DNA from: Saccharomonospora sp. CUA-673
Lineage (GTDB): Bacteria > Actinomycetota > Actinomycetes > Mycobacteriales > Pseudonocardiaceae
Direction of reading: 5' to 3'
Length of the DNA: 64,000 nt
Assembly (NCBI RefSeq): GCF_001942305.1
Contig: NZ_MKKE01000033.1
Coordinates: forward strand, 124,001-188,000
Position 1 is the stretch's first letter, and each line of letters begins with the position of its first letter. A program made the position numbers and the translations under genes. Positions 8,807-16,736 of this stretch are shown here, in pieces. The notes below the pieces were generated by a model. That model ran no database searches. It was given only the letters and a program-made list of their open reading frames with translations, and was not told where the DNA came from.

Positions 8807-9778
8807 ATGGCGGTGTCGAAGTCGGCGGTGCAGCTGATCGCCGCCGTGGCCGTGTTCGTCGCCGCCGCGGTCGTGGTGACGCTGGTGTTGCTGTCCGGCG
8901 GTGACGCCCCCGACCGGGGCGGTGGGCAGCAGCCGTCGCCGCCCCCGGAGACCGGTCCCGAGCGGCGCCCGGTGGTCGTCGTGAAGGTCGACAACGTCGA
9001 CCAGGCACGGCCCCAGACGGGACTGTCGGCCGCCGACATCGTCTACGTCGAACCCGTCGAGGGCGGGTTGACCCGCCTCGCCGCGGTGTACGCGAGCGAG
9101 CTGCCGGAGGCCGTCGGCCCGGTGCGCAGTGCCCGCGAGACCGACATCGCGTTGATCGAACAGTTCGACCGGCCCGTGTTGGCCTACTCCGGCGGCGCCC
9201 CCGAGATCGAGCCGCTGCTGCGGAACGCACCCATCGAGCTCGTGACCGACCGGATGCGCCCGGAGGCGTTCTTCCGCGGCCACGACCGGCCCATCCCGCA
9301 CAACCTGTACGTCCGCCCGGACAGCCTGCCCGGCCAGGATCGCGACACCGGCCCGGCCGCGGTCGTCGACGCCGGCGCGGCACCGGAGGGCGGACGCGCC
9401 GCTGCGGACCACGAGGTCGCGTTCCGCGCGGCCGGCTACCGGTTCCACTGGTCGGAGGCCGACGGCGGCTATCGCGTCGTGTTGAACGGCACGCCGGTCA
9501 CCACGACCGAGGCGGGCGAGGTGGTCGCCGGCACGGTCGTCGTGCAGCGCACGGAGATCCGCGAGGGCAGGCAGGTGCGCGACTCCGGCGGCCGGTTCTC
9601 GCCCGTGGCGGTCTCGGTCGGCAGGGGAGAGGCGACGATCCTGCGCGACGGTCGGGCGTTCGAGGGCGAGTGGGTCCGCGAGAACCGCGGCGATCCGATC
9701 ACCTACCGGACCGAGTCCGGTGAGCCGATCCGGATGTCCGACAGCGGCCCGGTGTGGGTGCTGCTGGCGCCGCGGTGA
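8807..9778 (+). CDS. Membrane-anchored DUF3048 (YerB-like) protein
   Basis: A 323-residue protein. An N-terminal hydrophobic segment (residues 7-30, AVQLIAAVAVFVAAAVVVTL) anchors it, and a Gly/Pro linker leads to an extracytoplasmic DUF3048 domain. Recognisable pieces are VVVKVDNVDQARPQTGL, GGLTRLAAVYASELPE and VGPVRSARETDI. YerB-type proteins sit at the cell surface and their biochemical role is not established. GAGGAGG lies about 10 bp before the ATG at 8807. It converges with the dprE2-like gene, 18 bp apart. Confidence 0.85.
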   Translation: MAVSKSAVQLIAAVAVFVAAAVVVTLVLLSGGDAPDRGGGQQPSPPPETGPERRPVVVVKVDNVDQARPQTGLSAADIVYVEPVEGGLTRLAAVYASELPEAVGPVRSARETDIALIEQFDRPVLAYSGGAPEIEPLLRNAPIELVTDRMRPEAFFRGHDRPIPHNLYVRPDSLPGQDRDTGPAAVVDAGAAPEGGRAAADHEVAFRAAGYRFHWSEADGGYRVVLNGTPVTTTEAGEVVAGTVVVQRTEIREGRQVRDSGGRFSPVAVSVGRGEATILRDGRAFEGEWVRENRGDPITYRTESGEPIRMSDSGPVWVLLAPR

Positions 9779-9796
9779 GAACCGTGCGGTCCGGCC

Positions 9797-10540
9797 TCAG
9801 CGGGGCATGCGCCGCCAGACGGCGCGGGGCAGCAGGCGCAGCGCGAAGAACAGCGGACGCAGCATCCACGGCACCCACACGGTGTGCCTGCCGGATGTCA
9901 GCGCGCCGACCGTGGCGGCGGCGACCTGGTCCGGGGTGCTCGAGAACGGTGCGGGTGACATGCCCTCGGTCATCCGCCCGACGACGAACCCGGGCCGCAC
10001 CAGCAGCAGGTGCACGCCGCTGCCGGCGAGGGCGTCGGCGAGTCCGGAGGCGAACCCGTCGAGTCCGGCCTTGGCCGAGCCGTAGACGTAGTTGGCGCGG
10101 CGCACCCGCACGCCGGCGACGCTGGAGAACACGACCAGCCGGCCGCTGGCCTGGGCGCGCAGCAGGTTCGCGACGTGGGTCAGCACGCTGACGTGGGCGG
10201 TGTAGTCGGTGTGCACGATCTGCAGCGCGTGCGCGGCGTCGGTCTCGGCGCGCGCTTGGTCGCCGAGGATGCCGAAGGCGGTGACGACGACGTCGACCGG
10301 TCCGTGGGCGGTCATGATCTCGCCGAGCACGTCGGCGTGCCGGTCGGTGTCGTCGGCGTCGAACTCCACCCGGTCGACGCGCGTGGCGCCGGCGGCACGC
10401 AGCTCGCGCTCCTGCTCGTCGAGTTCGTGGCTGCGGCGCGCGGCCAGGACGAACTCCGTGGATCCGGCACGGGCGAGTTTCGTGGCCACGGCGAGACCGA
10501 TCTCGCTGCGGCCGCCGAGGACGACGACGGTTCCGTTCAT
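9797..10540 (-). CDS. DprE2-like short-chain dehydrogenase
   Basis: A 247-residue SDR enzyme. The nucleotide motif is VVVLGGRSEIGLAVA at the N terminus, catalytic residues are in FSSVAGVRVRRANYVYGSAKAG (Ser, Tyr and Lys), and the hydrophobic C terminus is LRPLFFALRLLPRAVWRRMP. This closely follows the pattern of mycobacterial DprE2 (Rv3791), which reduces the keto intermediate to decaprenyl-phosphoryl-arabinose for cell-wall arabinan. No dprE1 is adjacent, so it may be a paralogue. ATG 10540 is chosen; the longer frame to 10651 lies inside the HxlR gene region. Confidence 0.75.
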   Translation of the reverse strand: MNGTVVVLGGRSEIGLAVATKLARAGSTEFVLAARRSHELDEQERELRAAGATRVDRVEFDADDTDRHADVLGEIMTAHGPVDVVVTAFGILGDQARAETDAAHALQIVHTDYTAHVSVLTHVANLLRAQASGRLVVFSSVAGVRVRRANYVYGSAKAGLDGFASGLADALAGSGVHLLLVRPGFVVGRMTEGMSPAPFSSTPDQVAAATVGALTSGRHTVWVPWMLRPLFFALRLLPRAVWRRMPR

Positions 10541-10601
10541 GGCCGACAGTGTGCCTGCCCACCCACGCCGCCCGTCCCGGAAGGGGTGGGGTCTCGGGCG
10601 G

Positions 10602-11027
10602 TCACCGCCCTTGCTGGCGGTCGTAGCGATCCCGGTGGATCTGGACCTCATCCATGTGGGTCTCGGCCCAGGACTTGATGTGGACCATCACGTCCTGGAG
10701 CGAGTGCCCGAGGTCGGTCAGGGCGTACTCGACGGTGACCGGGACGGTCGGGGTGACGGTCCGGGTCAGCAGGCCGTCGCGTTCGAGCGAACGCAACGTC
10801 TGGGTGAGCATCTTCTGGCTCACGCCTGCGATCCTGCGCGCGAGCATCGAGTACCGCATGGGAGCCGGCCCGTCGCCGCGCTCGTGGTCGGCCAACGCCG
10901 CGAGCACCAGGCCGACCCACTTGTCGGAGATCCGGTCGAGGAGCCGGCGGCTGGGGCAGGCCTCGAGGAACGCGTCGTAGTCGGCCTTCGCCGCGGCGCG
11001 GCGTTCGGCGGCGGACCTGGTGGCCAT
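10602..11027 (-). CDS. HxlR-family transcriptional regulator
   Basis: A 141-residue HxlR winged-helix regulator. The family signature is ACPSRRLLDRISDKW, with the conserved Cys near residue 24, and the recognition region is RIAGVSQKMLTQTLRSLERDG. HxlR proteins often sense electrophiles or redox change through the N-terminal cysteine. The ATG at 11027 follows GGGAGGTGCC. It is divergent from a quinone-oxidoreductase-like gene, the usual arrangement for repressor and target, so it probably controls that gene and itself. Confidence 0.9.
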   Translation of the reverse strand: MATRSAAERRAAAKADYDAFLEACPSRRLLDRISDKWVGLVLAALADHERGDGPAPMRYSMLARRIAGVSQKMLTQTLRSLERDGLLTRTVTPTVPVTVEYALTDLGHSLQDVMVHIKSWAETHMDEVQIHRDRYDRQQGR

Positions 11028-11056
11028 GGCACCTCCCGGACGTGATGGTGACTTAC

Positions 11057-11070
11057 GCACTTCAAGGTGC
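11057..11070. promoter_or_regulatory. Candidate HxlR operator
   Basis: GCACTTCAAGGTGC (11057-11070) is an imperfect palindrome with perfect GCAC/GTGC ends, flanked by ACTTAC on the left and CTACTT on the right. It sits 30 bp from the HxlR start in the divergent gap, where an autoregulatory site is expected. Assignment rests on symmetry and position only. Confidence 0.4.
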
Positions 11071-11176
11071 CTACTTCCTTGCGGAGAGTGACCTGTTCAT
11101 CGTGAGGGGCGGACAGACAGCGGCGCAACACGTGGCAGTCGCCGGCGCCGCGGACGACAACGCGAAGGGGCGCACG

Positions 11177-12178
11177 ATGATCGAACAGGGGACCTCCCGG
11201 AGGGCCGTGGTCCGCCGCCCGTCCGGACCGGAGGCGACCGAGCTCGTCGAGGTCCCGGTGCCCGACCCGGGCGCCGGGCAGATTCGGGTCCGGATCGCGG
11301 CGGCGGCCGTGAACCCGGTCGACGTCGGCGTGGCCGGTGGGGTGTTCCACGAGCTCGGGCTCGTGAACCAGCCGGAGTACACGGGCCTCGGTTGGGACTT
11401 CGCCGGCACCGTCGAGGCCGCGGGAGCCGGCGTCGACCTGCCACTCGGTACCCGCATCGCGGGGTTCGTCGACGGCTTCGACCGGGACCACGGCGCCCAC
11501 GCCGAGCACCTCGTCGTCGACGCCACGCAGGTCGCCGTCGTGCCGAACGGACTGGACCTGGTCACGGCTGCTGCCGTGCCGCTCACCGCCACGGCGGCCG
11601 CCCAGCTCGTCGACCTGCTCGGCGAGCCGTCCGCCGGTGGAGACCGCCTCGTGGTCACCGGTGCCGCCGGCGCGGTCGGTGCGTATGTCGCCGTCCTGGC
11701 CCGCGAGCGCGGGTGGCGGGTGACCGGCGTCGCGCGGCCCGCGGACGAGCGGTTCGTGCGCGGTCTCGGCGTGGAATTCGCGCCGGCACCCGATTCCGCC
11801 TCCGGTCCTGATTCAGCCGCCGGCTCCACGGACACGGCAGTCGGGGTCGCGGCCGATGCTGTTGCCGACGCAGCCGCCATGCAGCGGACTGCGCTGCGGT
11901 ACGTGCGCGACGGCGGCCGGTTCGTCGGCGTGCAACCCGCCGCCCCGCCGCCGGAGGAGCGCGGCATCGCCGTGGGTGTCGTGGTCGCACGTCCCGACGG
12001 CCCGTTGCTCGCCCGGCTGCTCGACCGCGTGGCCGCAGGCGAACTCCCGGTGCGTGTGGAGGCGACCATGAGCCTGGAGGACGTCGTGCCCGCCTACCGG
12101 CGCGTGGCCGCCGGCGGTGTTCGTGGCCGGATCGTCCTCGTCCGGGACCGGAGCGCCACGGCCGGTGGGCCGCCGTGA
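11177..12178 (+). CDS. Quinone oxidoreductase-like MDR-family NADPH reductase
   Basis: A 333-residue medium-chain dehydrogenase/reductase of the zinc-free quinone oxidoreductase group. The GroES-like N-terminal domain includes AAAVNPVDVGVAGG and GWDFAGTVEAAGAGV. The Rossmann domain begins at VVTGAAGAVGAYVAVLA. No zinc-binding cysteine cluster is seen. Such enzymes reduce quinones or unsaturated carbonyls with NADPH and are typical targets of a neighbouring HxlR repressor. The frame is open from 11042, but the ATG at 11177 after GAAGGGGCG starts the conserved domain. Confidence 0.85.
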   Translation: MIEQGTSRRAVVRRPSGPEATELVEVPVPDPGAGQIRVRIAAAAVNPVDVGVAGGVFHELGLVNQPEYTGLGWDFAGTVEAAGAGVDLPLGTRIAGFVDGFDRDHGAHAEHLVVDATQVAVVPNGLDLVTAAAVPLTATAAAQLVDLLGEPSAGGDRLVVTGAAGAVGAYVAVLARERGWRVTGVARPADERFVRGLGVEFAPAPDSASGPDSAAGSTDTAVGVAADAVADAAAMQRTALRYVRDGGRFVGVQPAAPPPEERGIAVGVVVARPDGPLLARLLDRVAAGELPVRVEATMSLEDVVPAYRRVAAGGVRGRIVLVRDRSATAGGPP

Positions 12179-12203
12179 CGCCCGGCCCGCTCGCTGCGGC
12201 CGT

Positions 12204-12524
12204 TCATGCGGTCGCGGTCGCCTTGGCCAGGGCGATGCCGCCGACGATCAGACCGAGTGCCACCAGCCTGCTGGTCGTCGCCGGTTCGTGGTGCACCAGG
12301 ATGCCGATCGCGACCGCGCCGACGGCGCCGATCCCGGTGAACACGACGTAGGCCGTGCCGACGGGAATCCGTTGCATGGCCAGCGAAAGCAGGTAGACCG
12401 CGGCCGCGGCGAGGGCGAAGCAGAGCGCGGTGGGCAGGGGCCGGGTGAATCCCTCGGTCGGCTTGATGCTCTGGGACCAGGCGACCTCGATGACGCCGGC
12501 GAGTACGAGCAGCACCCAGCTCAT
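12204..12524 (-). CDS. SMR-family exporter, SugE/Gdx type
   Basis: A 106-residue small multidrug resistance protein with four predicted membrane helices. The membrane-embedded glutamate is in AGVIEVAWS (about residue 13). GTAYVVFTGIGAVGAVAIG matches the SugE/Gdx subgroup, whose characterised members export guanidinium ions. It overlaps the upstream azoreductase-like gene by four bases (ATGA) and is therefore co-transcribed with it under the divergent TetR regulator. SMR proteins can also act as heteromeric pairs; only one subunit is present here. Confidence 0.85.
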   Translation of the reverse strand: MSWVLLVLAGVIEVAWSQSIKPTEGFTRPLPTALCFALAAAAVYLLSLAMQRIPVGTAYVVFTGIGAVGAVAIGILVHHEPATTSRLVALGLIVGGIALAKATATA

Positions 12525-13168
12525 GGCCGGCTCCCGAGGTCGGCCGCGGCCGCGAGCGCCGCGGCGCGAGACTCCTCGTGGGCGGTGCGCAGCCGCGCCA
12601 GCGCCGGATCGACGGTCGCGTTGGCCAGCTCGGTGCCGAACACGACCGGGTCGTCGATCGCGAAATGTCCCGCCAGGAAGTCCCGGAGGTATCGCTCCTG
12701 GTGGTCGTACGGGTGCTTCGGGGCGTCCGGGCCGTAGGCGCCTCCACGGGCGTAGGCGACGACGAACGTGCGGCCGGCCAGCGACATGCGAGGGAACGTG
12801 ACCTGGTCGATCCACGCCTTGAGGGAGGCAGGGACCGAGTAGTTGTACATCGGGGTGGCGATGAGGACGACGTCGGCGGCCACCAGTTCGGCGAGCAGCG
12901 GCTCGACGACGGCCCACGCCTGCCGCTGCTCCGGGGTCCGTGCGGCCTCGGCGTAACGGTCGATGTCGGTGATCCCGTGGGCGAGGACGTAGTCGCACAG
13001 TTGGGTCCACGCCTCGTCGATCTGCGGGACGGGGTCGGCCGCAAGATCACGGTGGACGTAGGTGCCGTCGGGGTGGGCCGCCTTCCACGACGCGGCGAAG
13101 GTCCTGCCGAGTTCGCGGCTGAAGGATCGGGTGCGGGCACTGGCGTCGAGGTGGAGCAGGGTCTGCAT
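12521..13168 (-). CDS. FMN-dependent NADH azoreductase-like flavodoxin-fold protein
   Basis: A 215-residue flavodoxin-fold oxidoreductase of the AzoR/YwrO group. It starts LLHLDASARTRSFSRELG, the FMN phosphate loop, and contains TPMYNYSVPASLKAWIDQV, the classic AzoR core. These enzymes reduce azo compounds and quinones with NAD(P)H. GGGAGACGAG before 13168 decides for this ATG over an in-frame ATG at 13192, which lies in the operator. It is first in a two-gene unit with the SMR exporter and divergent from a TetR gene. Confidence 0.87.
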   Translation of the reverse strand: MQTLLHLDASARTRSFSRELGRTFAASWKAAHPDGTYVHRDLAADPVPQIDEAWTQLCDYVLAHGITDIDRYAEAARTPEQRQAWAVVEPLLAELVAADVVLIATPMYNYSVPASLKAWIDQVTFPRMSLAGRTFVVAYARGGAYGPDAPKHPYDHQERYLRDFLAGHFAIDDPVVFGTELANATVDPALARLRTAHEESRAAALAAAADLGSRP

Positions 13169-13184
13169 CTCGTCTCCCAGGTAA

Positions 13185-13239
13185 GTGGACATCGTGTCCG
13201 GATGTCTGACACTCGAGGTCAACCGGACAGCGTGTCCAC
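13185..13239. promoter_or_regulatory. Twin TetR operators between azoreductase and tetR genes
   Basis: Two 17-bp sites, GTGGACATCGTGTCCGG (13185-13201) and CCGGACAGCGTGTCCAC (13223-13239), are each a GGACA-3-TGTCC palindrome and are also inverted repeats of one another. They fill the 93-bp gap between the divergent genes. The arrangement is that of a TetR repressor controlling both promoters. Confidence 0.78.
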
Positions 13240-13261
13240 CTATTCCCGTATCCTGGGGGCG

Positions 13262-13846
13262 ATGAGTGAACGTGCGGACGCCGCCCACAACCGGCAACGC
13301 GTGCTGACGGCGGCAGCGGCGCTGTTCGCGCGCAAGGATCCCCGGGTCGTCACGATGGACGAGCTCGCGCGGGAGGCCGGCGTCGGCCGGGCCACGCTGT
13401 ATCGCCGGTACCCGACCATCTCCGCGGTGGCGGTGGCCTTGTTGGACGACCACGAACGGCAGTTGCAGGAGGACCTGATCTCGGGTCCGCCGCCACTGGG
13501 GCCGGGCGCACCGCCCGCCCGGCGGCTGGCCGCGTTCTACGGGCGGATGGTCGACCTGCTCGAGCACCATGGCCGGCTGGTCCTCGGGGCAGAAGTGGGG
13601 AACGCACGCTTCTCCACGGGTGCCTACGGGTTCTGGCGTGCGCACGTGCTCGCCCTCGCGCGCGAGGCCGGTGCGGCGGACGCCGAAGCGCTGGCCGATG
13701 CCCTGCTGGCCCCGGTCGCGCCCGACGTGTACCTGCATCAGCGGGAGAACGGACTCGACGTCGAGCGCATCACTGCTGCGCTGGGAGTGCTCGCTCAGGT
13801 CCTCGACGCGGCGGAGTCCGGTGCGGCGGGCGCGGACGACCAGTGA
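13262..13846 (+). CDS. TetR-family transcriptional regulator
   Basis: A 194-residue TetR regulator. The helix-turn-helix is at about residues 25-50 (TMDELAREAGVGRATLYRRY), followed by a ligand domain of no recognised specificity. It is divergent from the azoreductase/SMR pair and separated from it by a double palindromic operator, so it most likely represses that pair and itself. The ATG at 13262 is adjacent to the second operator, leaving little leader. Confidence 0.9.
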   Translation: MSERADAAHNRQRVLTAAAALFARKDPRVVTMDELAREAGVGRATLYRRYPTISAVAVALLDDHERQLQEDLISGPPPLGPGAPPARRLAAFYGRMVDLLEHHGRLVLGAEVGNARFSTGAYGFWRAHVLALAREAGAADAEALADALLAPVAPDVYLHQRENGLDVERITAALGVLAQVLDAAESGAAGADDQ

Positions 13847-13873
13847 GGATCCGGCAGCCGGAACCTCGGACGG

Positions 13874-14359
13874 TCAGACGTCGCGGGGCACGGTGCACAG
13901 GACCTGCGCCAGGCCCGTGTGGTCGGCCCGGACGGACTCCTGTTCGGAGACGACCACGCCGTTGACCGTGATGCTGCAGCTCACGGCCGGGTGGCCGGCC
14001 TGCTTGCTGGCCGCGGCCACCTGGATGCCGAGGTAGCCGTCGCTGCCGGCCGGTTCGGTGAAGGCGTGGTCGAACGGTTCGCCCTGCAACGCGACCTCGC
14101 TGCCCTGGCGATCGCGCACGACCCGCATCAACGTGTCCTCGGGGCCGGCGACATGGATCTCCACCCGGTGCGGACCGTCGGCCTGATCCCGATGAGGGTG
14201 CTGGCGGTCGTCATCGGGCGCCTCGTGGGCCGTCGCCGTGGACGGGTGCGCCGCGCCCGGCTCGACCGGTTCGAACGCCGAACTTCCGGCGCCGGTGAGG
14301 AGGATCGCGGCGGTCACCACGACGGACATCGCGGCGCCCGTGACGCGGCGTGCGCGCAT
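13874..14359 (-). CDS. Secreted hypothetical protein, weakly MmpS-like
   Basis: A 161-residue exported protein. A signal peptide covers residues 1-30 (MSVVVTAAILLTGAGSSAF), and a His/Asp-rich linker is followed by a beta-rich domain ending in CSITVNGVVVSEQ. That segment recalls the C-terminal domain of MmpS transport-accessory proteins, but the match is by eye and no MmpL partner is nearby. The ATG at 14359 follows CAGGAGGGGCC, which rules out the longer frame. It is divergent from the metallo-beta-lactamase gene. Function unknown. Confidence 0.6.
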   Translation of the reverse strand: MRARRVTGAAMSVVVTAAILLTGAGSSAFEPVEPGAAHPSTATAHEAPDDDRQHPHRDQADGPHRVEIHVAGPEDTLMRVVRDRQGSEVALQGEPFDHAFTEPAGSDGYLGIQVAAASKQAGHPAVSCSITVNGVVVSEQESVRADHTGLAQVLCTVPRDV

Positions 14360-14495
14360 GGCCCCTCCTGACGGTGGATCTGCGGGCCCGAGGATTGTGA
14401 CATCCGTGACCGGGCGGACACGCACCGCGTCCACCCGGTCCGCCCGAATGGCGGGTACCCGGGCCGCGGCCGGCCAACCGGTAGCCTCTCGCGAC

Positions 14496-15205
14496 ATGGC
14501 CGACCAGCTGTACTTCCGTCAGTTGCTCGCGGGCCGGGACTTCGCCGTCGGCGATCCCGTCGCGACGCAGATGCGCAACTTCGCCTACCTGATCGGCGAC
14601 CGCGAATCCGGCGAGGCGGTGATCGTCGACCCCGCCTACGCCGTGGGCGACCTGCTCGACGTGCTGGCCGCCGACGACATGCGCCTCACCGGGGTGCTGG
14701 CCACCCACCATCACCCCGACCACGTCGGCGGCGACTTCATGGGCTTCTCGTTGCCCGGTCTGGCCGAACTGCTCGGGCAGCAGCAGGTTCCGGTGCACGT
14801 CAACGACGCCGAGTCCGAATGGGTGCGGCGCGTGACCGGCGTGTCCGATTCGGACCTGGTGGCCCATGCCCACGACGACCTGCTCGAGGTCGGCTCGATC
14901 GGCATCCGCTTCCTGCACACCCCCGGGCACACGCCCGGTAGCCAGTGCTTCCTGGTCGGCGACAAGCTCGTCGCCGGCGACACGCTGTTCCTCGAGGGCT
15001 GCGGGCGCACCGACTTCCCCGGCGGCGACGCGACGCGATGTACCACAGCCTGCAGGCCCTGGCCGGTCTTGCCGGCAACCCCGTGGTGCACCCGGGGCAC
15101 CTGTACTCGGCCGAACCGTCGGCCCCGCTCGACGAGGTCACCCGCGACAACTTCGTCTACCGCGCCAAGTCCCTGGAGCACTTCCGAGCCATGTTCGGCG
15201 CCTGA
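14496..15205 (+). CDS. Metallo-beta-lactamase-fold hydrolase (glyoxalase II-like), one frameshift
   Basis: A roughly 236-residue MBL-fold enzyme. The metal motif THHHPDHVGG is near residue 70, followed by HTPGHTPGSQCFLVGDKL and GDTLFLEGCGRTDFPGGD. The last motif is typical of glyoxalase II/persulfide dioxygenase-like proteins, which hydrolyse glutathione or mycothiol thioesters or oxidise persulfides. The frame breaks near 15035, and the true C terminus (MYHSLQALAGLAGNP to FRAMFGA) continues in the frame expected after loss of one base. It starts at ATG 14496 and is followed within 8 bp by a 21-bp repeat array. Confidence 0.82.
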
Positions 15206-15212
15206 GTCCGCC

Positions 15213-15388
15213 GTGTCAGCACCCCACGTCGCCGTGTCAGCATCCCGTGTCGCCGTGTCAGCATCCCGTGTCGCCGTGTCAGCATCCCGTGTCGCCGTGT
15301 CAGCATCTGGCGTCGCCGTGTCAGCATCTGGCGTCGCCGTGTTGGCATCTCACGTCGCCGTGTTGGCGTCCTGCGGCTGGTGTCGGCA
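15213..15388 (+). repeat. Tandem 21-bp repeat array 1
   Basis: Eight units begin at 15213, 15234, 15255, 15276, 15297, 15318, 15339 and 15360: exact 21-bp spacing, with a ninth degenerate start at 15380. Each unit opens with GTGTCAGCA in the first six copies and GTGTTGGCA/G in the last two, and most end in CGTCGCC. The array fills the gap between the MBL gene and the convergent PPOX gene. It reads in the direction of the MBL transcript, starting 8 bp after its stop. A second array at 57417-57551 has the same core, period and polarity. Confidence 0.92.
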
Positions 15389-15390
15389 GT

Positions 15391-15795
15391 TCAGGACATG
15401 CCGAGTCGGCGGGCGAGGGTGATCTCGAGGACGACACGTTCGGGGTTGACGCGGGGTGTGCGGTACCGGGCGGCGTAGCGTCGTTCGGCCTCGGCGACCG
15501 AGTCCGGGTCGTCGCGCACCACGGCACGGCCCTCGAGCGTCGACCACCGCCGGCCGTCGACCTGGCTGACCGCCACGGGCGCACCGTCGGGTCCGGCGCG
15601 GCGGACGTTGCGGGCCTTCACGCTGTCGCGCGAGCAGATGACGCGCGCGGTCGTGAACGTCTCGTCGACGGTGACGCCCACCGGCACGACGTGCGGCGTG
15701 CCGTCGGCGCGCGGCGTCGTGAGGGTCGCGATGTGGCGTTCCCGCCAGAACTCGGCGAGGGCATCGGTCGGCGGATCCGCAGGCAGCGAAGTCAT
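15391..15795 (-). CDS. PPOX-class (F420-dependent type) flavin/deazaflavin oxidoreductase
   Basis: A 134-residue split-barrel protein of the pyridoxamine-5-phosphate-oxidase-like superfamily, in the actinobacterial F420-binding subgroup. Features are the N-terminal RHIATLTTPRADGTPHVVPV, the central SRDSVKARNVRRAG and VDGRRWSTLEGRAVV. Members reduce diverse substrates with F420H2 or bind biliverdin/haem; the substrate is unknown. It runs toward the 21-bp array, whose last units touch its 3' end, and toward the MBL gene. Confidence 0.83.
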   Translation of the reverse strand: MTSLPADPPTDALAEFWRERHIATLTTPRADGTPHVVPVGVTVDETFTTARVICSRDSVKARNVRRAGPDGAPVAVSQVDGRRWSTLEGRAVVRDDPDSVAEAERRYAARYRTPRVNPERVVLEITLARRLGMS

Positions 15796-15866
15796 ACCGA
15801 CGACCCTAGGCGTGCCCGATCAGCAACTCGCGGAGGCCGGTGGCTGAGGTTGCCGCGGACCGCCGG

Positions 15867-16714
15867 TCAGGGCAGGAGGCGGGAGAGGGCGAGGGCGGCG
15901 GTGCGGACGGCCGGGGCGACGCGGTCGACGCGCATGCGGCCCGTCCAGCCGGACAGCGACAGCGCGCCCACGGCGATGCCGTCGGAGCCGATCAGCGGGG
16001 CGCCCGCGCAGACGACGCCGATCCCGGATTCCTCGCGATCGTAGGAGATTCCCTCCTCCGCGATCGTCGCCAGCTGGCGGCGCAACAACCCCGGTGCGGT
16101 GATCGTGCGCGAACTGACCCGCCGTAGTTCGCCCGTCAGTACACCGTCCACAACGGACGGCGGGGAGAACGCGAGGATCGCCTTGCCCACCGACGTCGCG
16201 TGCGCGGGGAACCGCCCGCCGACCCGGGACGCAACGTCGGCGCGTCCGGGCCCCGCAGGATGTCGAGGTAGACGACCTCGTCGCCGTCGAGCACCGCCAG
16301 ATGCGCCGTGTTGCGCGTCGCCTCGCGCAGATCCGCCAGATGCGGCCGGGCCGCGTCGACCAGACCGCGCTGCTGGACCGCCAACTGCCCGATCTCGAAC
16401 AACCGCAGCGACAACCGCAACCTGCCCCGCTCGCCGGCATCGAGCAGACCCTGGTCCACGAGATGCCCCACCAGGCGATGCGTGCTCGACTTCGGCATGC
16501 CGGTACGCCGCGCGAGCTCCGAGATCCCGAGCGTCTCCTCACCGGGCCGGAAGGCCGTCAGCACCGCGGCGAGCCGCGCCGCCGTGGCCCCACTGGTCTC
16601 GGCCGCACCCGACTCGGCGCCAGGACGACCGCCCACGCCGCCGCCCGCACCACCGCGCACACCAGGAACGTCATCGTTCCGATTAGCGGAACACATGCGT
16701 TGATCGTGCCTCAT
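15867..16714 (-). CDS. IclR-family transcriptional regulator, one frameshift
   Basis: An IclR regulator of about 282 residues. The N-terminal winged helix includes [20 protein letters not shown]. The effector domain includes [10 protein letters not shown] and [23 protein letters not shown]. The two halves lie in different frames, and the switch near 16225 is the one expected from loss of one base. The start is uncertain: ATG 16714 or 16696, the latter next to a palindromic operator. It is divergent from the acetaldehyde dehydrogenase/aldolase operon and presumably controls it in response to an aromatic or oxo-acid intermediate. Confidence 0.82.
16676..16692. promoter_or_regulatory. Candidate IclR operator
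   Basis: GTTCCGATTAGCGGAAC is a perfect palindrome with 6-bp arms and a 5-bp spacer. It lies 45 bp upstream of the acetaldehyde dehydrogenase start and just inside the 5' end of the iclR reading frame. This is the size and symmetry of IclR-family sites. Binding by this IclR is inferred from position. Confidence 0.6.
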
Positions 16715-16736
16715 CGACTGGGGCAGCGTCACCTGC

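Noticed and set aside
15213..15388. CRISPR array
   Set aside because: Units are 21 bp and contiguous with no unique 30-40-bp spacers, and no cas genes are present.
15213..15422. Heptapeptide-repeat protein (VAVSASR repeats)
   Set aside because: The frame is open only because 21 is a multiple of three. It is not in frame with the true end of the MBL gene and has no start or ribosome-binding site. The second array gives a similar peptide for the same reason.
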